Positions 9,257 through 18,574 of a DNA stretch of 64,000 nucleotides are shown here, piece after piece. A program made the position numbers and the translations under genes. Position 1 is the first letter of the stretch; each line of letters opens with the position of its first letter. The DNA is from Salimicrobium flavidum (GTDB lineage: Bacteria; Bacillota; Bacilli; Bacillales; Halobacillaceae). Below the pieces are notes generated by a model. The model did no database searches. It was not told the origin of the DNA and saw only the letters and a program-made list of their open reading frames with translations. The stretch spans positions 124,001 to 188,000 of the forward strand of contig NZ_FTOC01000001.1 in NCBI RefSeq assembly GCF_900156645.1, written 5' to 3'.

Positions 9257-10318
9257 ATGACTCAGCTCAAGCTAATCCGTGAGTCTATGAAAGAGAAAGG
9301 GATTGACGGACTACTTATTTTAAGTGATAAAAACAGAAGGTACATAACGGGATTCACCGGAACATCCGGTGCTGTATTGATAACTGAAGACTCTGCTAAA
9401 TTAGTCACTGATTTCAGATATGTCGAACAGGCGGAAGATCAAGTGACGGAGTTTGAAATAGTGGAACATAAAGGACCTATGTCTGAAGAGATAGCTGCTC
9501 AATTTCGTAGCACTAACACAGAGAAGATAGGGTTTGAAAAAGAACACCTCACCTATAGCGTATACGAGATCTTCAATGAAAAAATCTCAGGGGAGCTTGT
9601 TCCGGTAGCAGGGATAGTAGAAACGCTTCGTATGGTTAAATCATCGGAAGAAATTTCTATTCTCCGGGAGGCAGCGAAAATCGCAGATGAAGCATTCGAC
9701 CATATACTTACTTACATCAAGCCTGGTGTAAAAGAGATAGATGTCTCGAATGAACTCGAGTTCTTCATGAGAAAGAAAGGCGCCACTTCATCAAGTTTCG
9801 ATATCATCGTGGCTAGCGGCTATCGCTCTGCTCTTCCTCATGGAGTAGCATCAGAGAAGAAAATCGAAACCGGAGAATTAGTCACTCTTGATTTCGGTGC
9901 TCTTTACAAAGGGTATTGTTCAGACATAACGAGAACTGTGTCCGTAGGCGAGATCTCCGACAAACAGAAAGAGATTTATGCGACCGTACTGGAAGCTCAG
10001 AAAAAAGGAATGGATGGACTGAAAGCAGGTCTGACCGGTAAAGAAGCAGATGCACTTACAAGAGATGTGATTAATGAAAAAGGGTACGGAAGTTATTTTG
10101 GTCATTCGACCGGTCATGGCATCGGACTTGACGTTCATGAAGGTCCTGGTTTATCACACCGATCTGATGTAGAATTGAAACCTGGAATGGTAGTGACTGT
10201 AGAACCCGGGATATACGTCCAGGGTACAGGCGGCTGCAGAATCGAAGATGATACGGTGATCACCGAAGAAGGTAATGAACCGCTGAATCACTCCCCGAAA
10301 GAATTGATAATCTTATAA
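9257..10318 (+). CDS. yqhT: Xaa-Pro aminopeptidase/dipeptidase, M24B family
   Basis: Cytoplasmic metallopeptidase (353 aa) that removes the residue before proline from peptides. An N-terminal creatinase-like domain (about 1-125) precedes the pita-bread catalytic domain. The dinuclear metal ligands are visible: D212 and D223 in [12 protein letters not shown], the His of [16 protein letters not shown], the Glu of VEPGIYV and the Glu of CRIEDD. AGAGGAGGATC precedes the ATG. It lies 17 nt upstream of efp, probably co-transcribed, as in B. subtilis. The link makes sense, since EF-P helps translate proline runs. Confidence 0.93.
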   Translation: MTQLKLIRESMKEKGIDGLLILSDKNRRYITGFTGTSGAVLITEDSAKLVTDFRYVEQAEDQVTEFEIVEHKGPMSEEIAAQFRSTNTEKIGFEKEHLTYSVYEIFNEKISGELVPVAGIVETLRMVKSSEEISILREAAKIADEAFDHILTYIKPGVKEIDVSNELEFFMRKKGATSSSFDIIVASGYRSALPHGVASEKKIETGELVTLDFGALYKGYCSDITRTVSVGEISDKQKEIYATVLEAQKKGMDGLKAGLTGKEADALTRDVINEKGYGSYFGHSTGHGIGLDVHEGPGLSHRSDVELKPGMVVTVEPGIYVQGTGGCRIEDDTVITEEGNEPLNHSPKELIIL

Positions 10319-10335
10319 ATTTGGAGGAAATAAAA

Positions 10336-10893
10336 ATGATATCAGTTAATGATCTTAAAACAGGACTTACAATTGAAGTCGATGGTGGCATATGGAGCGT
10401 AATGGACTTCCAGCACGTCAAACCCGGAAAAGGGGCGGCTTTTGTCCGTACCAAATTGAGAAATCTGCGCAACGGGAATATTCAAGAAAAAACTTTCCGT
10501 GGCGGTGAAAAAGTAAACCGCGCTCATATTGAAACGAGAAAGATGCAGTACCTCTTTTCTTCAGGCGAGATGCATACCTTCATGGATACTCAAACCTTCG
10601 ATCAGGTGGAATTGCCCGAAAAGCAAATCGGGGACAAACTTAATTTTCTTATAGAGAACATGGAAGTCTCCATTCAAACGTACGAGGGGGAGACGATTGA
10701 CGTAGATCTTCCGAAGAACGTAAAACTTGAAGTGACGGAAACGGAACCCGGAGTCAAAGGTGATACTGCCAGTGGCGGAACGAAACCCGCGACACTTGAA
10801 ACAGGTTTGATTGTACAGGTTCCTTTCTTTGTGAACCAGGGAGACATCCTGCTTATAAGCACTGATGAAGGAAAATATGTGTCGCGTGCCTAA
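10336..10893 (+). CDS. efp: Translation elongation factor P
   Basis: EF-P relieves ribosomes stalled on consecutive prolines. ATG at 10336 follows TTGGAGGAAA, and the product is 185 aa, the same length as in B. subtilis. An in-frame upstream TTG at 10321 lies inside the ribosome site and is rejected. Lys32 in the loop [10 protein letters not shown] is the residue modified in Bacillus EF-P. Three beta-barrel domains are expected from the length. In spore formers of this family the spoIIIA operon usually follows; here it does not. Confidence 0.97.
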   Translation: MISVNDLKTGLTIEVDGGIWSVMDFQHVKPGKGAAFVRTKLRNLRNGNIQEKTFRGGEKVNRAHIETRKMQYLFSSGEMHTFMDTQTFDQVELPEKQIGDKLNFLIENMEVSIQTYEGETIDVDLPKNVKLEVTETEPGVKGDTASGGTKPATLETGLIVQVPFFVNQGDILLISTDEGKYVSRA

Positions 10894-10902
10894 TATGATT
10901 TA

Positions 10903-10939
10903 CTCCTCCGGGATTCTCGATATCTCGGAGGTGTTTTTC
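10903..10939 (+). terminator. Terminator of efp
   Basis: CCTCCG (10905-10910) pairs with CGGAGG (10926-10931), with partly paired bases inside, followed by TGTTTTTC. It starts 10 nt after the efp stop. Confidence 0.65.
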
Positions 10940-11103
10940 ATAAGTCAAAAGAAACTATTAACAGAAGATGAGAAACAATTTCAAACTTTTGCATACTCCA
11001 AAAATATGAAATCGCTTTCTATGAAGTTGCAGGGTAGAAATATCTGTCGTAAAATAAACAAGAACTCATTTTGAAGATATTTTACATAAAGGAGTGCCAG
11101 TTC

Positions 11104-11613
11104 ATGCTAAAGGTACAGGAGATAAGAGAACTAATTAAATTGATTGATGAATCAAGTATCCAGGAGTTTGAATACAAAGAAGGAGAAAGTAAAGTGACCT
11201 TGAAAAAACAGGGGGGAGCGGTTCCTGCTCCAGCCCCTGCGCCAGAAGTAAAGCCTGAAGTACAGAAACAGCCGACGCAGCCACCTGTGCCCCGGGAGGA
11301 ACAGAATACGGTCAAGGAAGAAAAAAGCGATAATAAGGAAGAGTCAGACCAAGCGGAACAAAACTCGACTGACTATGATTATGAAATCAAATCGCCGATG
11401 GTGGGTACCGTTTATCATGCACCCGCTCCGGAAGATGATCCTTATATCCAGGTAGGGGACAAAGTGGCTGAAGACTCGGTAGTTTGCATTGTCGAGGCGA
11501 TGAAATTATTCAATGAAATTGAAGCGGAAGTTTCAGGGGAAGTCGTTGAAATCCTGGTAAGCGATGGAGAATTGGTCGAATATAACCAGCCGCTCTTCCG
11601 TGTGAAACGTTAA
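11104..11613 (+). CDS. accB: Biotin carboxyl carrier protein of acetyl-CoA carboxylase
   Basis: BCCP (169 aa) carries CO2 on biotin from AccC to the carboxyltransferase in the first step of fatty acid synthesis. ATG at 11104 follows AAAGGAGTG; the longer in-frame start at 11071 has no ribosome site. The N-terminal part (1-35) is the AccC-interacting helix region. A Pro/Ala/Glu-rich linker spans about 40-90. The biotinyl domain has the motif EAMKLF with biotin on K134. It forms an operon with accC (16 nt gap) and yqhY. Confidence 0.96.
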   Translation: MLKVQEIRELIKLIDESSIQEFEYKEGESKVTLKKQGGAVPAPAPAPEVKPEVQKQPTQPPVPREEQNTVKEEKSDNKEESDQAEQNSTDYDYEIKSPMVGTVYHAPAPEDDPYIQVGDKVAEDSVVCIVEAMKLFNEIEAEVSGEVVEILVSDGELVEYNQPLFRVKR

Positions 11614-11629
11614 GGAGAGGTGGGAGCTT

Positions 11630-12997
11630 TTGATTAAAAAAATATTGATCGCAAACAGAGGAGAAATTGCAGTTCGGATTATCCGTGCCTGCAAAGAAAT
11701 GGATATTGAAACTGTTGCCGTTTATTCAGAACCTGATAGAGAAGCTCTTCACGTACAAATTGCTGATGAGGCCTACTGTGTAGGGCCTAAGTTAAGTAAG
11801 GACAGCTATTTGAACTATACGAATATATTAAGTGCTGCAACGATGACTGGTGCTGATGCTATCCATCCAGGCTACGGATTCCTCGCTGAGAATGCTGAAT
11901 TCGCCGAGATGTGTGAGGAATGTAATGTCACTTTCATTGGTCCCTCTGCGTATGCTATTCAGAAAATGGGTACGAAAGATGTAGCGCGGCAAACGATGGA
12001 GGCAGCAGGAGTTCCGGTAGTACCTGGCTCTGAAGGCATCATTCAGAATGTAGAAGAAGGCAAAGAGGTGGCCGAAGAAATAGGCTACCCTGTAATTATC
12101 AAGGCCACTGCCGGCGGCGGCGGAAAAGGGATACGCGTAGCTCGTGATGAAAAAGAACTGATCGAGGGTATCAGAATGACTCAACAGGAGGCGGAGACTG
12201 CTTTTGGTAATCCTGGAGTATATCTCGAGAAGTTCATCGAAGATTTCCGTCACGTAGAAATACAGGTGCTGGCTGATAATCATGGCAATGCGATTCATTT
12301 GGGAGAGAGAGACTGCTCGGTCCAACGGCGTCTCCAAAAACTGATTGAAGAAACACCTTCCCCGGCTGTAACTGAAGACATCCGTAAAGAAATGGGTGAA
12401 GCTTCTGTTCAGGCCGCACTAGCGGTCAATTACTCCGGAGCAGGTACGATCGAATTTATCTTCGATCACAATGACAAGAAATTCTACTTCATGGAAATGA
12501 ACACCCGGATTCAGGTAGAACATCCGGTTACGGAAATGGTTACCGGCGTAGACCTGATCAAGGAACAGATTAAAGTTGCAAATGACGAGCAGTTATCTTA
12601 TAAACAGGAAGATATCACATTCGAAGGCTGGGCGATGGAATGCCGGATCAACGCGGAAGATCCTTTCAAAAACTTCATGCCTTCGGCAGGTTATATCGAT
12701 ATGTATCTGCCGCCGGGCGGTTTTGGTGTCAGGGTAGATTCTGCAGCATATCCTGGTTATATGATTCCCCCTTATTACGATTCAATGGTAGCGAAACTGA
12801 TTACTTATGGCAAAGATAGAGATGAAGCGATCGCTAAAATGAAACGCGCTCTAAGTGAATTTATCGTTGAGGGCGTCCATACAACAATCCCTTTCCATCA
12901 GCGAATGATGAACCATGAAGTATTCAAGGGCGGGGACTTCAACACGAAGTTTCTCGATACCTACTCAGTGATGGGTACAGGAGAGGAGAAATCTTAA
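11630..12997 (+). CDS. accC: Biotin carboxylase subunit of acetyl-CoA carboxylase
   Basis: ATP-grasp enzyme (455 aa) that carboxylates biotin on AccB using ATP and bicarbonate. [14 protein letters not shown] at the N terminus, the glycine loop [13 protein letters not shown], [12 protein letters not shown] and [17 protein letters not shown] are all present. It starts with TTG at 11630 behind TAAGGAGAGGTGG. The stop and the yqhY start share one base (TAATG). The same subunit may also serve the propionyl-CoA carboxylase-type beta subunit at 42756, which has no alpha subunit nearby; that is inference. Confidence 0.96.
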   Translation: MIKKILIANRGEIAVRIIRACKEMDIETVAVYSEPDREALHVQIADEAYCVGPKLSKDSYLNYTNILSAATMTGADAIHPGYGFLAENAEFAEMCEECNVTFIGPSAYAIQKMGTKDVARQTMEAAGVPVVPGSEGIIQNVEEGKEVAEEIGYPVIIKATAGGGGKGIRVARDEKELIEGIRMTQQEAETAFGNPGVYLEKFIEDFRHVEIQVLADNHGNAIHLGERDCSVQRRLQKLIEETPSPAVTEDIRKEMGEASVQAALAVNYSGAGTIEFIFDHNDKKFYFMEMNTRIQVEHPVTEMVTGVDLIKEQIKVANDEQLSYKQEDITFEGWAMECRINAEDPFKNFMPSAGYIDMYLPPGGFGVRVDSAAYPGYMIPPYYDSMVAKLITYGKDRDEAIAKMKRALSEFIVEGVHTTIPFHQRMMNHEVFKGGDFNTKFLDTYSVMGTGEEKS

Positions 12998-13386
12998 TGG
13001 ATGAACAGCATTTGAATGTAACGGAAAGCTCGGCACTCGGTTCCGTAGAAATCGCTCCGGAAGTCATTGAAGTCATTGCAGGTATCGCTGTGTCCGAAGT
13101 GAAAGGTGTCGCCGAAATGAGAGGGAATTTCGCTTCCGGGGTTGCTGAAAAACTCGGGAAAAAATCTCACGGCAAAGGGGTCAAGGTAGATCTGATCGAG
13201 GAAGGCGTTGTCATTGAAGCTTTTGTAGTTATGGATTATGGCATTTCCATACCTGATGCTGCAGAGAAAATACAGGAAAACACAAGGCAGGCTTTAGAGA
13301 ACATGACCTCTCTTTCAGTGAAAGAAGTGAATGTTCACGTTGTAGGAGTGCAAATGGAAGGAAAAGAACAGGATACATTCGAATGA
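12997..13386 (+). CDS. yqhY: Asp23/YqhY-family protein
   Basis: Small soluble Asp23/Gls24-family protein (129 aa; SSALGSVEIAPEVIEVIAGIAV at the start of the domain is typical). It is always found beside accBC in Bacillaceae. Established work in B. subtilis links YqhY to acetyl-CoA carboxylase, although its exact role is unsettled. The start overlaps the accC stop by one base, so the two are translationally coupled. A terminator follows directly. Confidence 0.92.
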   Translation: MDEQHLNVTESSALGSVEIAPEVIEVIAGIAVSEVKGVAEMRGNFASGVAEKLGKKSHGKGVKVDLIEEGVVIEAFVVMDYGISIPDAAEKIQENTRQALENMTSLSVKEVNVHVVGVQMEGKEQDTFE

Positions 13387-13421
13387 GAAGGATCGGGGCT
13401 TTAAGCTCCGATTCTTTTTTA
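13387..13421 (+). terminator. Terminator of the accB-accC-yqhY operon
   Basis: AGGATCGGGGCT pairs with AGCTCCGATTCT through two G-T wobbles, with a short TTA loop, followed by T5. It lies directly behind the yqhY stop. Confidence 0.8.
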
Positions 13422-13551
13422 TCGACGAAAATGGATGATAGGGAAGCTGAGAGGGGCGGAATGATTGAATATTCTTAAGCGGATCTTGTTCGCAATTCGG
13501 ATTTGTAAATGATATGATTTAAATCGGAATGAGTTCGAAAGGGGAAAGATA

Positions 13552-13929
13552 ATGAAAAGAAGGACTGCTAGAGAAAAAGCGTTCCAGGCGCTTTTCCAAA
13601 TGATTACAACAAACCTGGATAAACAACATGCCATGGACTACGTACTCGAAGAAGAAGAGAATGACGATTTTCTTATATCCCTTGTGGAGGGCGTTACCTC
13701 CCATCAGCAGGAATTGGATGAGCTGATCGTGGATAATCTGGAAAATTGGTCATTGGATCGTTTACCTAAGGTGGAAAAAACGGTTCTTCGTATCGCAGTT
13801 TACGAGCTGAAATTTGAAGAAGAAACACCTACACAAGTAGCGATCAATGAAGCAGTGGAACTTGCAAAAACTTTCGGTGATGAGGCTTCAGGGAAATTCG
13901 TGAACGGCGTACTTTCAAAAATGGGTTAA
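13552..13929 (+). CDS. nusB: Transcription antitermination factor NusB
   Basis: All-alpha RNA-binding factor (125 aa) that joins NusE (S10) on boxA during rRNA transcription antitermination. The N-terminal RRTAREKAFQALFQ and C-terminal TPTQVAINEAVELAKTFG are hallmark segments. The ribosome site is GAAAGGGGAAAG. It opens the run nusB-folD-xseA-xseB-ispA, the conserved Bacillaceae order. Confidence 0.95.
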   Translation: MKRRTAREKAFQALFQMITTNLDKQHAMDYVLEEEENDDFLISLVEGVTSHQQELDELIVDNLENWSLDRLPKVEKTVLRIAVYELKFEEETPTQVAINEAVELAKTFGDEASGKFVNGVLSKMG

Positions 13930-13956
13930 TTTATATGGAAACGGGGGAGTTATCAG

Positions 13957-14805
13957 ATGACAGCGGAAATTATTTACGGTAGTGAACTGGCTCAGGAAAT
14001 TAGGCAGGAATTGAAAGAAGAAGTGGACTCTCTCAGAGAGAAGAGTATCAGTCCGAAGCTTTCTGTTATTATAATCGGTGATGACCCCGCTTCAAAATCC
14101 TATGTAAAAGGAAAACAGAAAGCTTCTAACAAAATAGGGATGGATGCGGATCTCTGGGAATATGAGAGTTCAATTTCTGAACAGGAACTTCTGGAGAAAA
14201 TCAGTGAATTGAATAATGATCGAAGTGTGCATGGAATTCTGGTCCAATTACCCCTCCCTGATCATATAGAGGAACAAAAGGTCATTGAAGCGATCGTACC
14301 TGAGAAAGATGTGGACGGATTCCACCCTGTAAGTATAGGCAAAATGATGACAGGTCAGGACACTTTCCTGCCGTGCACCCCTCATGGAATCATTGTCATG
14401 CTTGAGAGAAGAGGTATTAAGATCGAAGGAAAGCACGCTGTAGTCCTAGGGAGAAGCAACCTGGTCGGGAAACCGGTAGGGCAACTGCTTCTCAACCGGA
14501 ATGCTACGGTGACATATTGTCATTCGAAAACTAAGAACCTGAAAGAAATCACCAAACAGGCAGATATCCTCATAGTTGCGATCGGAAAACCTTCGATTAT
14601 CACGTCTGATGATATTAAAGAAGGCGCTGTAGTGATAGACGTCGGAGTGAACCGTGTAGACGGCAAATTGACAGGAGATGTCGATTTTGAGTCAGTGGAT
14701 CAAGTTGCGTCTTATCTGACGCCGGTACCTAAAGGGGTAGGACCTATGACGATAACAATGCTTCTGCACAACACGATTGAAGCTGCTAAGAAAATCAATC
14801 AGTAG
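13957..14805 (+). CDS. folD: Bifunctional methylenetetrahydrofolate dehydrogenase / cyclohydrolase
   Basis: Converts 5,10-methylene-THF to 10-formyl-THF through methenyl-THF with NADP (282 aa). SKSYVKGKQKAS holds the catalytic Lys. GILVQLPLPDH and PCTPHGI line the folate pocket, and GRSNLVGKPVGQLL is the nucleotide-binding loop. It consumes the methylene-THF that the gcv operon at the window start produces. ACGGGGGAG precedes the ATG. Confidence 0.96.
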   Translation: MTAEIIYGSELAQEIRQELKEEVDSLREKSISPKLSVIIIGDDPASKSYVKGKQKASNKIGMDADLWEYESSISEQELLEKISELNNDRSVHGILVQLPLPDHIEEQKVIEAIVPEKDVDGFHPVSIGKMMTGQDTFLPCTPHGIIVMLERRGIKIEGKHAVVLGRSNLVGKPVGQLLLNRNATVTYCHSKTKNLKEITKQADILIVAIGKPSIITSDDIKEGAVVIDVGVNRVDGKLTGDVDFESVDQVASYLTPVPKGVGPMTITMLLHNTIEAAKKINQ

Positions 14806-14822
14806 CATGGGGAGGGAATACC

Positions 14823-16175
14823 GTGGAAGATCGTTACTTGACGGTCACGGCCCTGACTAGATACATTAAGCAGAAAATCAGTAGAGACTCACACTTGAAA
14901 GAAGTATGGCTGAGAGGTGAGATTTCGAATTTTAAACATCATAGTCGTGGCCACATGTACTTTTCAATGAAAGATGATAGTGCCCGTATTCAAACAGTAA
15001 TGTTCGCCGGGAACAACCGGAATCTCAATTTCACTCCTGAGAACGGTATGAACGTGCTTATCCGCGGAGAGGTCAATGTTTATGAACCGATGGGGCAATA
15101 CCAGCTGTATGCTAAAGAAATGGTGCCGGATGGCGTAGGCGATCTACATATTGCCTTCGAACAATTGAAGGAAAAATTGATGAAAGAAGGTCTTTTTTCT
15201 CCGGAATACAAACAAAAGTTACCATCGATGCCTTCGCACATCGGCGTAATCACTTCTCCAACCGGCGCGGCGATCAGGGATATTCTGACTACTGTTGAAC
15301 GAAGGTTTCCAATGGTGAAAATATCGGTGTTGCCGGTGACAGTGCAGGGGAAACAGGCTGCGACTTCAATATCGCGCGCCATTGATTATGCGAATCGCCA
15401 GTTGGATTGTGATGTGCTGATTGTCGGAAGAGGCGGAGGCTCTATAGAGGATTTGTGGGGCTTTAATGAAGAAGACGTGGCAAGAGCCACGTTCCGTTCG
15501 CTAATCCCGATTATCTCAGCGGTAGGACATGAAACGGATACAACCATCATTGATTTCGTTTCCGATTATCGTGCTCCCACCCCAACAGGGGCTGCAGAAA
15601 TCGTAGTTCCCGATTGGCGTGAGTTGAACCAGCGACTCATGGACCAGGTGAGAAGATTGCAACAATCGATGGACTTAAGAGTGGAAAACGCGAAACACAG
15701 ATTGCGGACAATGGAGAAGTCTTATGCTTTTAAATACCCAAAGCAGTTGATTGGGCAGAAGGAACAGGACCTTGACAGAGTCATGGATCGGTTCCACGCC
15801 TCAGGCAACAGGCTGTTCAAAGAGAAAAAAGAAGCACTGGATCGACTGGATAATCGTCTCTCCCAAGTAAGACCTGACAGACGAGTAGAGAGAGAACAGA
15901 CGGAAGTCAATCAGTTACACAGGCGCCTCGAAAAACAAATGGCTCGGGTGATTGACGAGAAGAAAAACCGCTGGCAGTCACTCGTGCAACAACTTTCTCT
16001 TGTCAATCCGCTGGAAATCATGAATCGGGGCTATGCCTTGCCGTATAACAAAAATAAGGAACTCATAAAATCCGTCGATGATGTGGATGAAGGTGAAACT
16101 ATAAAACTTCAGATAAACAGCGGTGTTATTTACAGTGAAGTTACCGGATGGGAGGATGATGAACATGACCGATAA
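14823..16175 (+). CDS. xseA: Exodeoxyribonuclease VII large subunit
   Basis: Catalytic subunit of exonuclease VII (450 aa), which trims single-stranded DNA in repair. An N-terminal OB fold (about 1-100) is followed by the catalytic domain with [14 protein letters not shown] and [16 protein letters not shown], and a long C-terminal coiled coil (about 265-400). It starts with GTG behind GGGGAGGG. It overlaps the start of xseB, so the two subunits are coupled. Confidence 0.95.
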   Translation: MEDRYLTVTALTRYIKQKISRDSHLKEVWLRGEISNFKHHSRGHMYFSMKDDSARIQTVMFAGNNRNLNFTPENGMNVLIRGEVNVYEPMGQYQLYAKEMVPDGVGDLHIAFEQLKEKLMKEGLFSPEYKQKLPSMPSHIGVITSPTGAAIRDILTTVERRFPMVKISVLPVTVQGKQAATSISRAIDYANRQLDCDVLIVGRGGGSIEDLWGFNEEDVARATFRSLIPIISAVGHETDTTIIDFVSDYRAPTPTGAAEIVVPDWRELNQRLMDQVRRLQQSMDLRVENAKHRLRTMEKSYAFKYPKQLIGQKEQDLDRVMDRFHASGNRLFKEKKEALDRLDNRLSQVRPDRRVEREQTEVNQLHRRLEKQMARVIDEKKNRWQSLVQQLSLVNPLEIMNRGYALPYNKNKELIKSVDDVDEGETIKLQINSGVIYSEVTGWEDDEHDR

Positions 16176-16398
16176 GAAGGAGCCGTCTTTCGAAGAAAAT
16201 ATGAAGCAGTTGGAAGAAATAGTGGAGAAGTTGGAATCCGGAGATGTTCCGCTTGAAAAAGCGATCCAGTACTACCACGAAGGAATGAAACTATCTAAGG
16301 TTTGTAATGATAAACTGACCAGTGTCGAAGGTCAGATGAAACAAATTTTGAATGAACATGGTGAATTTGAATCGTTTGATGTACAGGAGGATGAATAG
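16165..16398 (+). CDS. xseB: Exodeoxyribonuclease VII small subunit
   Basis: Small helical subunit of exonuclease VII, 77 aa from the ATG at 16165. Two in-frame ATGs at 16156 and 16159 lie too close to the GGGAGG site (16150-16155), so the third is favoured. [17 protein letters not shown] and the [15 protein letters not shown] segment identify the family. The start lies within the last codons of xseA, and the stop overlaps the ispA GTG by one base. Confidence 0.93.
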   Translation: MTDKKEPSFEENMKQLEEIVEKLESGDVPLEKAIQYYHEGMKLSKVCNDKLTSVEGQMKQILNEHGEFESFDVQEDE

Positions 16399-17270
16399 TG
16401 AAGAAATATATCCAGGAGCAGAAGGATTGGATTGACAAGGAAGTATACAAAAGGATAGAAGAGTTGACTGAGGAAGGAAGATTACGTGATGCCATCATGT
16501 ACTCCATGGAAGCAGGGGGCAAGAGATTGAGACCCCTTCTGATGAAAGCGACTTTTGATTCTTTTTCTTCTGAAAAACCTGTATATATATCTGCAGCTGT
16601 TGCACTGGAAATGGTCCACACGTATTCACTCATCCATGATGATTTGCCTGCCATGGATGATGATGATCTGCGAAGGGGTCAAAAAACCAATCATAAAGAA
16701 TTTGATGAAGCTACAGCCATACTTGCTGGTGACTCCTTACTGACAATGAGTTTTGAAATGATCACTGCTGACGCTCACCTTACTTCCGATCAAAAGGTGT
16801 TCATCGTACAACAGTTATCTGCCGCGGCTGGACCTAAGGGAATGGTTTCCGGACAAATGTGGGACATGCAGCATGAAGACCTGGAAACAGATGTAGAGAC
16901 CCTTAAAACAATCCACTTGAACAAAACCGGAAGATTGATCGCTTTTTCTATTGTGACAGGAGGATACCTGGCTGGCTTGCAGGAAAATTCGCTGAAAAAA
17001 TTGCGGGAAGCAGGAGCAGCAGTTGGGTTGATTTTTCAAATTCAGGACGACATCCTTGATGTGACTGGAGACAAAGAGAAACTGGGAAAACCTGTAGGAA
17101 GCGATGAATCCAACAAAAAAAGTACGTACCCTAAACTGTTGGGACTTGAAGGTGCGAAACAGGAAAAACAAAAATATGAAAAGACAGTGGAGAGTATTCT
17201 ACGGGAACTTGAGGCCGAAGGCACACCTGTTGCTGAATTGATTTCTTACATGAGTCAGAGAGAGTACTGA
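16398..17270 (+). CDS. ispA: Polyprenyl (farnesyl) diphosphate synthase
   Basis: Prenyl transferase (290 aa) that condenses isopentenyl diphosphate with dimethylallyl and geranyl diphosphate to farnesyl diphosphate. GGKRLRP binds diphosphate. The first Asp-rich motif is DDLPAMDDDD and the second is QIQDDILDV. It starts with GTG behind AGGAGGATGA, sharing a base with the xseB stop. The OLE RNA and oapA follow, then dxs, which supplies precursors of the same pathway. Confidence 0.95.
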   Translation: MKKYIQEQKDWIDKEVYKRIEELTEEGRLRDAIMYSMEAGGKRLRPLLMKATFDSFSSEKPVYISAAVALEMVHTYSLIHDDLPAMDDDDLRRGQKTNHKEFDEATAILAGDSLLTMSFEMITADAHLTSDQKVFIVQQLSAAAGPKGMVSGQMWDMQHEDLETDVETLKTIHLNKTGRLIAFSIVTGGYLAGLQENSLKKLREAGAAVGLIFQIQDDILDVTGDKEKLGKPVGSDESNKKSTYPKLLGLEGAKQEKQKYEKTVESILRELEAEGTPVAELISYMSQREY

Positions 17271-17281
17271 TTTCTTTTTCT

Positions 17282-17310
17282 TTGAGCCCTCTTCGGGATT
17301 ATGGTATATT
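17282..17310 (+). promoter_or_regulatory. Candidate promoter of the OLE RNA
   Basis: TTGAGC (17282-17287) and TATATT (17305-17310) are 17 nt apart, with TGG just upstream of the -10. This predicts a start near 17317, a few dozen bases after the ispA stop. The RNA may also be made by read-through from ispA. Confidence 0.5.
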
Positions 17311-17316
17311 AAAGCT

Positions 17317-17917
17317 AAGCAAGGAATGGTGCAGTATTCTAGTCAGTCCTCCGCTCCTGAAGGCGGGCCTAAAAATCCGCCAAAGGGCATATCGATGAAG
17401 TTCCTTGTGCCGGCTTGAGGCGCCCAGCCTTGGGTCGGTGCTGGGAGTTAAGGTTGAGGGGCGATCCGCAAAGGCATGTGGGCGTTGACCCCGCTTCCGT
17501 GGAGGCCCATCTTTGTAAGGGAAGCTGAGCCAGCTTCCCTTATGAAATGGGGTATAAACCTGTATCATATGGAGTAATATCTGTATGTACAGCGTAGCCT
17601 GCCTTGAGTGGTTGCGAGGGGATTACAGTATTTCAGAAATCATATATAGAATGGCCATTGATATATGATTTAGTTTGCACTGTATGAAATCGAAACTGCA
17701 AAAGAGGCTAAGGAACGGTTAAAGGCTGCTGGAGAAATTCCCTAGACTGTTCAAAAGGACAAAAAACAGCGATTATAGTGTGGACTGAGTGGCAATCCAG
17801 TCCGAGTGACGGAGACGTGCTCGACCCGGGTTTAAAGGGGAACCGCCTAAGTGGTGACACGCGGTACCCGGGTGGGAAAACCTACTGGACCTAAGCTGCA
17901 ATTTTTAACTGTTTTTT
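17317..17917 (+). ncRNA. ole: OLE RNA (ornate large extremophilic RNA)
   Basis: About 600 nt between ispA and dxs hold no gene but strong RNA structure. Stems include 17517-17541 (AAGGGAAGCTG with CAGCTTCCCTT) and 17781-17803 (GGACT with AGTCC). A GC-rich 3' block at 17825-17890 holds two ACCCGGGT segments plus GAACCGC with GCGGTACCC. OLE RNAs are known from extremophilic Gram-positives, are 600-odd nt long, sit in this isoprenoid locus and precede the gene of the membrane protein OapA. All four points hold here. OLE RNA is known to localise to the membrane with OapA and to matter for stress tolerance (cold, ethanol, Mg2+). The ends are estimates. Short frames on either strand inside it are not credible genes. 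Confidence 0.88.
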
Positions 17918-17964
17918 GACCATTCCTGGCTACATAACTACGACACCGATAATTGGAGTAAATT

Positions 17965-18537
17965 ATGAACTCAAAACTGAAACGATCTTTATCATTTAGT
18001 TTCACTATTGCCGTTATCACTTTTGTGTTAGCGGCTATTTTTTCCGTCATTTCTTCAGCCCTTCTGAATGGAGTGCCGTGGATGATTGGTCTCATTATTG
18101 TGTTTTTTATTGCATTAATAGGGGTTTTTTTCGATATGCTTGGAATTGCAGCTACTGCCGGTCAGGAGCCCCCTTTTCATTCTATGGCTTCTGAGAAGGT
18201 TTTCGGAGCGAAGCATGCGGTTATAATTGTAAGAAATGCTGATCGTTTCGCAACTTTCTGTAATGATGTAATCGGTGATATTGCAGGGATTGTAAGCGGT
18301 ACAGCTTCTGCGGTAGTGGTTTTACAACTGGCAGTCGCTTTTGGAAATGGAGATGGCTCTACCTTCCAACTGGTCCTTTCTGTTATAATGACAAGTACGA
18401 TAGCGGCCTTGACAGTAGGAGGAAAGGCTATCGGCAAATACTTGGCTATCAATCATTCTACGAATATCATTTTTTTCGCTGCAAAAATCATTGCGAATGT
18501 CGAAAAGTATTCTAAATGGAAACTATTGTCAAAATAA
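17965..18537 (+). CDS. oapA: OLE-associated membrane protein OapA
   Basis: Integral membrane protein of 190 aa with about four hydrophobic helices (roughly 10-34, 38-62, 105-125 and 130-150). A conserved loop carries FDMLGIAATAGQEPPFHSMASEK. Its length, topology and place directly behind the OLE RNA and before dxs fit OapA, the protein that binds OLE RNA and holds it at the membrane. TTGGAG at 17953-17958 precedes the ATG. Identification rests on context and on remembered family features, not on an alignment. Confidence 0.85.
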   Translation: MNSKLKRSLSFSFTIAVITFVLAAIFSVISSALLNGVPWMIGLIIVFFIALIGVFFDMLGIAATAGQEPPFHSMASEKVFGAKHAVIIVRNADRFATFCNDVIGDIAGIVSGTASAVVVLQLAVAFGNGDGSTFQLVLSVIMTSTIAALTVGGKAIGKYLAINHSTNIIFFAAKIIANVEKYSKWKLLSK

Positions 18538-18574
18538 GTGAAGCAACCATTGTTTTAACGAAGGAGGTCCACTG

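Noticed and set aside
10865-11074. Frame of 69 codons overlapping the end of efp
   Set aside because: It starts inside efp with no ribosome site, crosses the efp terminator and shows no likeness to YqhV or SpoIIIA proteins.
17299-17568. Minus-strand frame of 89 codons inside the OLE RNA region
   Set aside because: No ribosome site and no recognisable domain. The DNA is explained by conserved RNA stems on the + strand.
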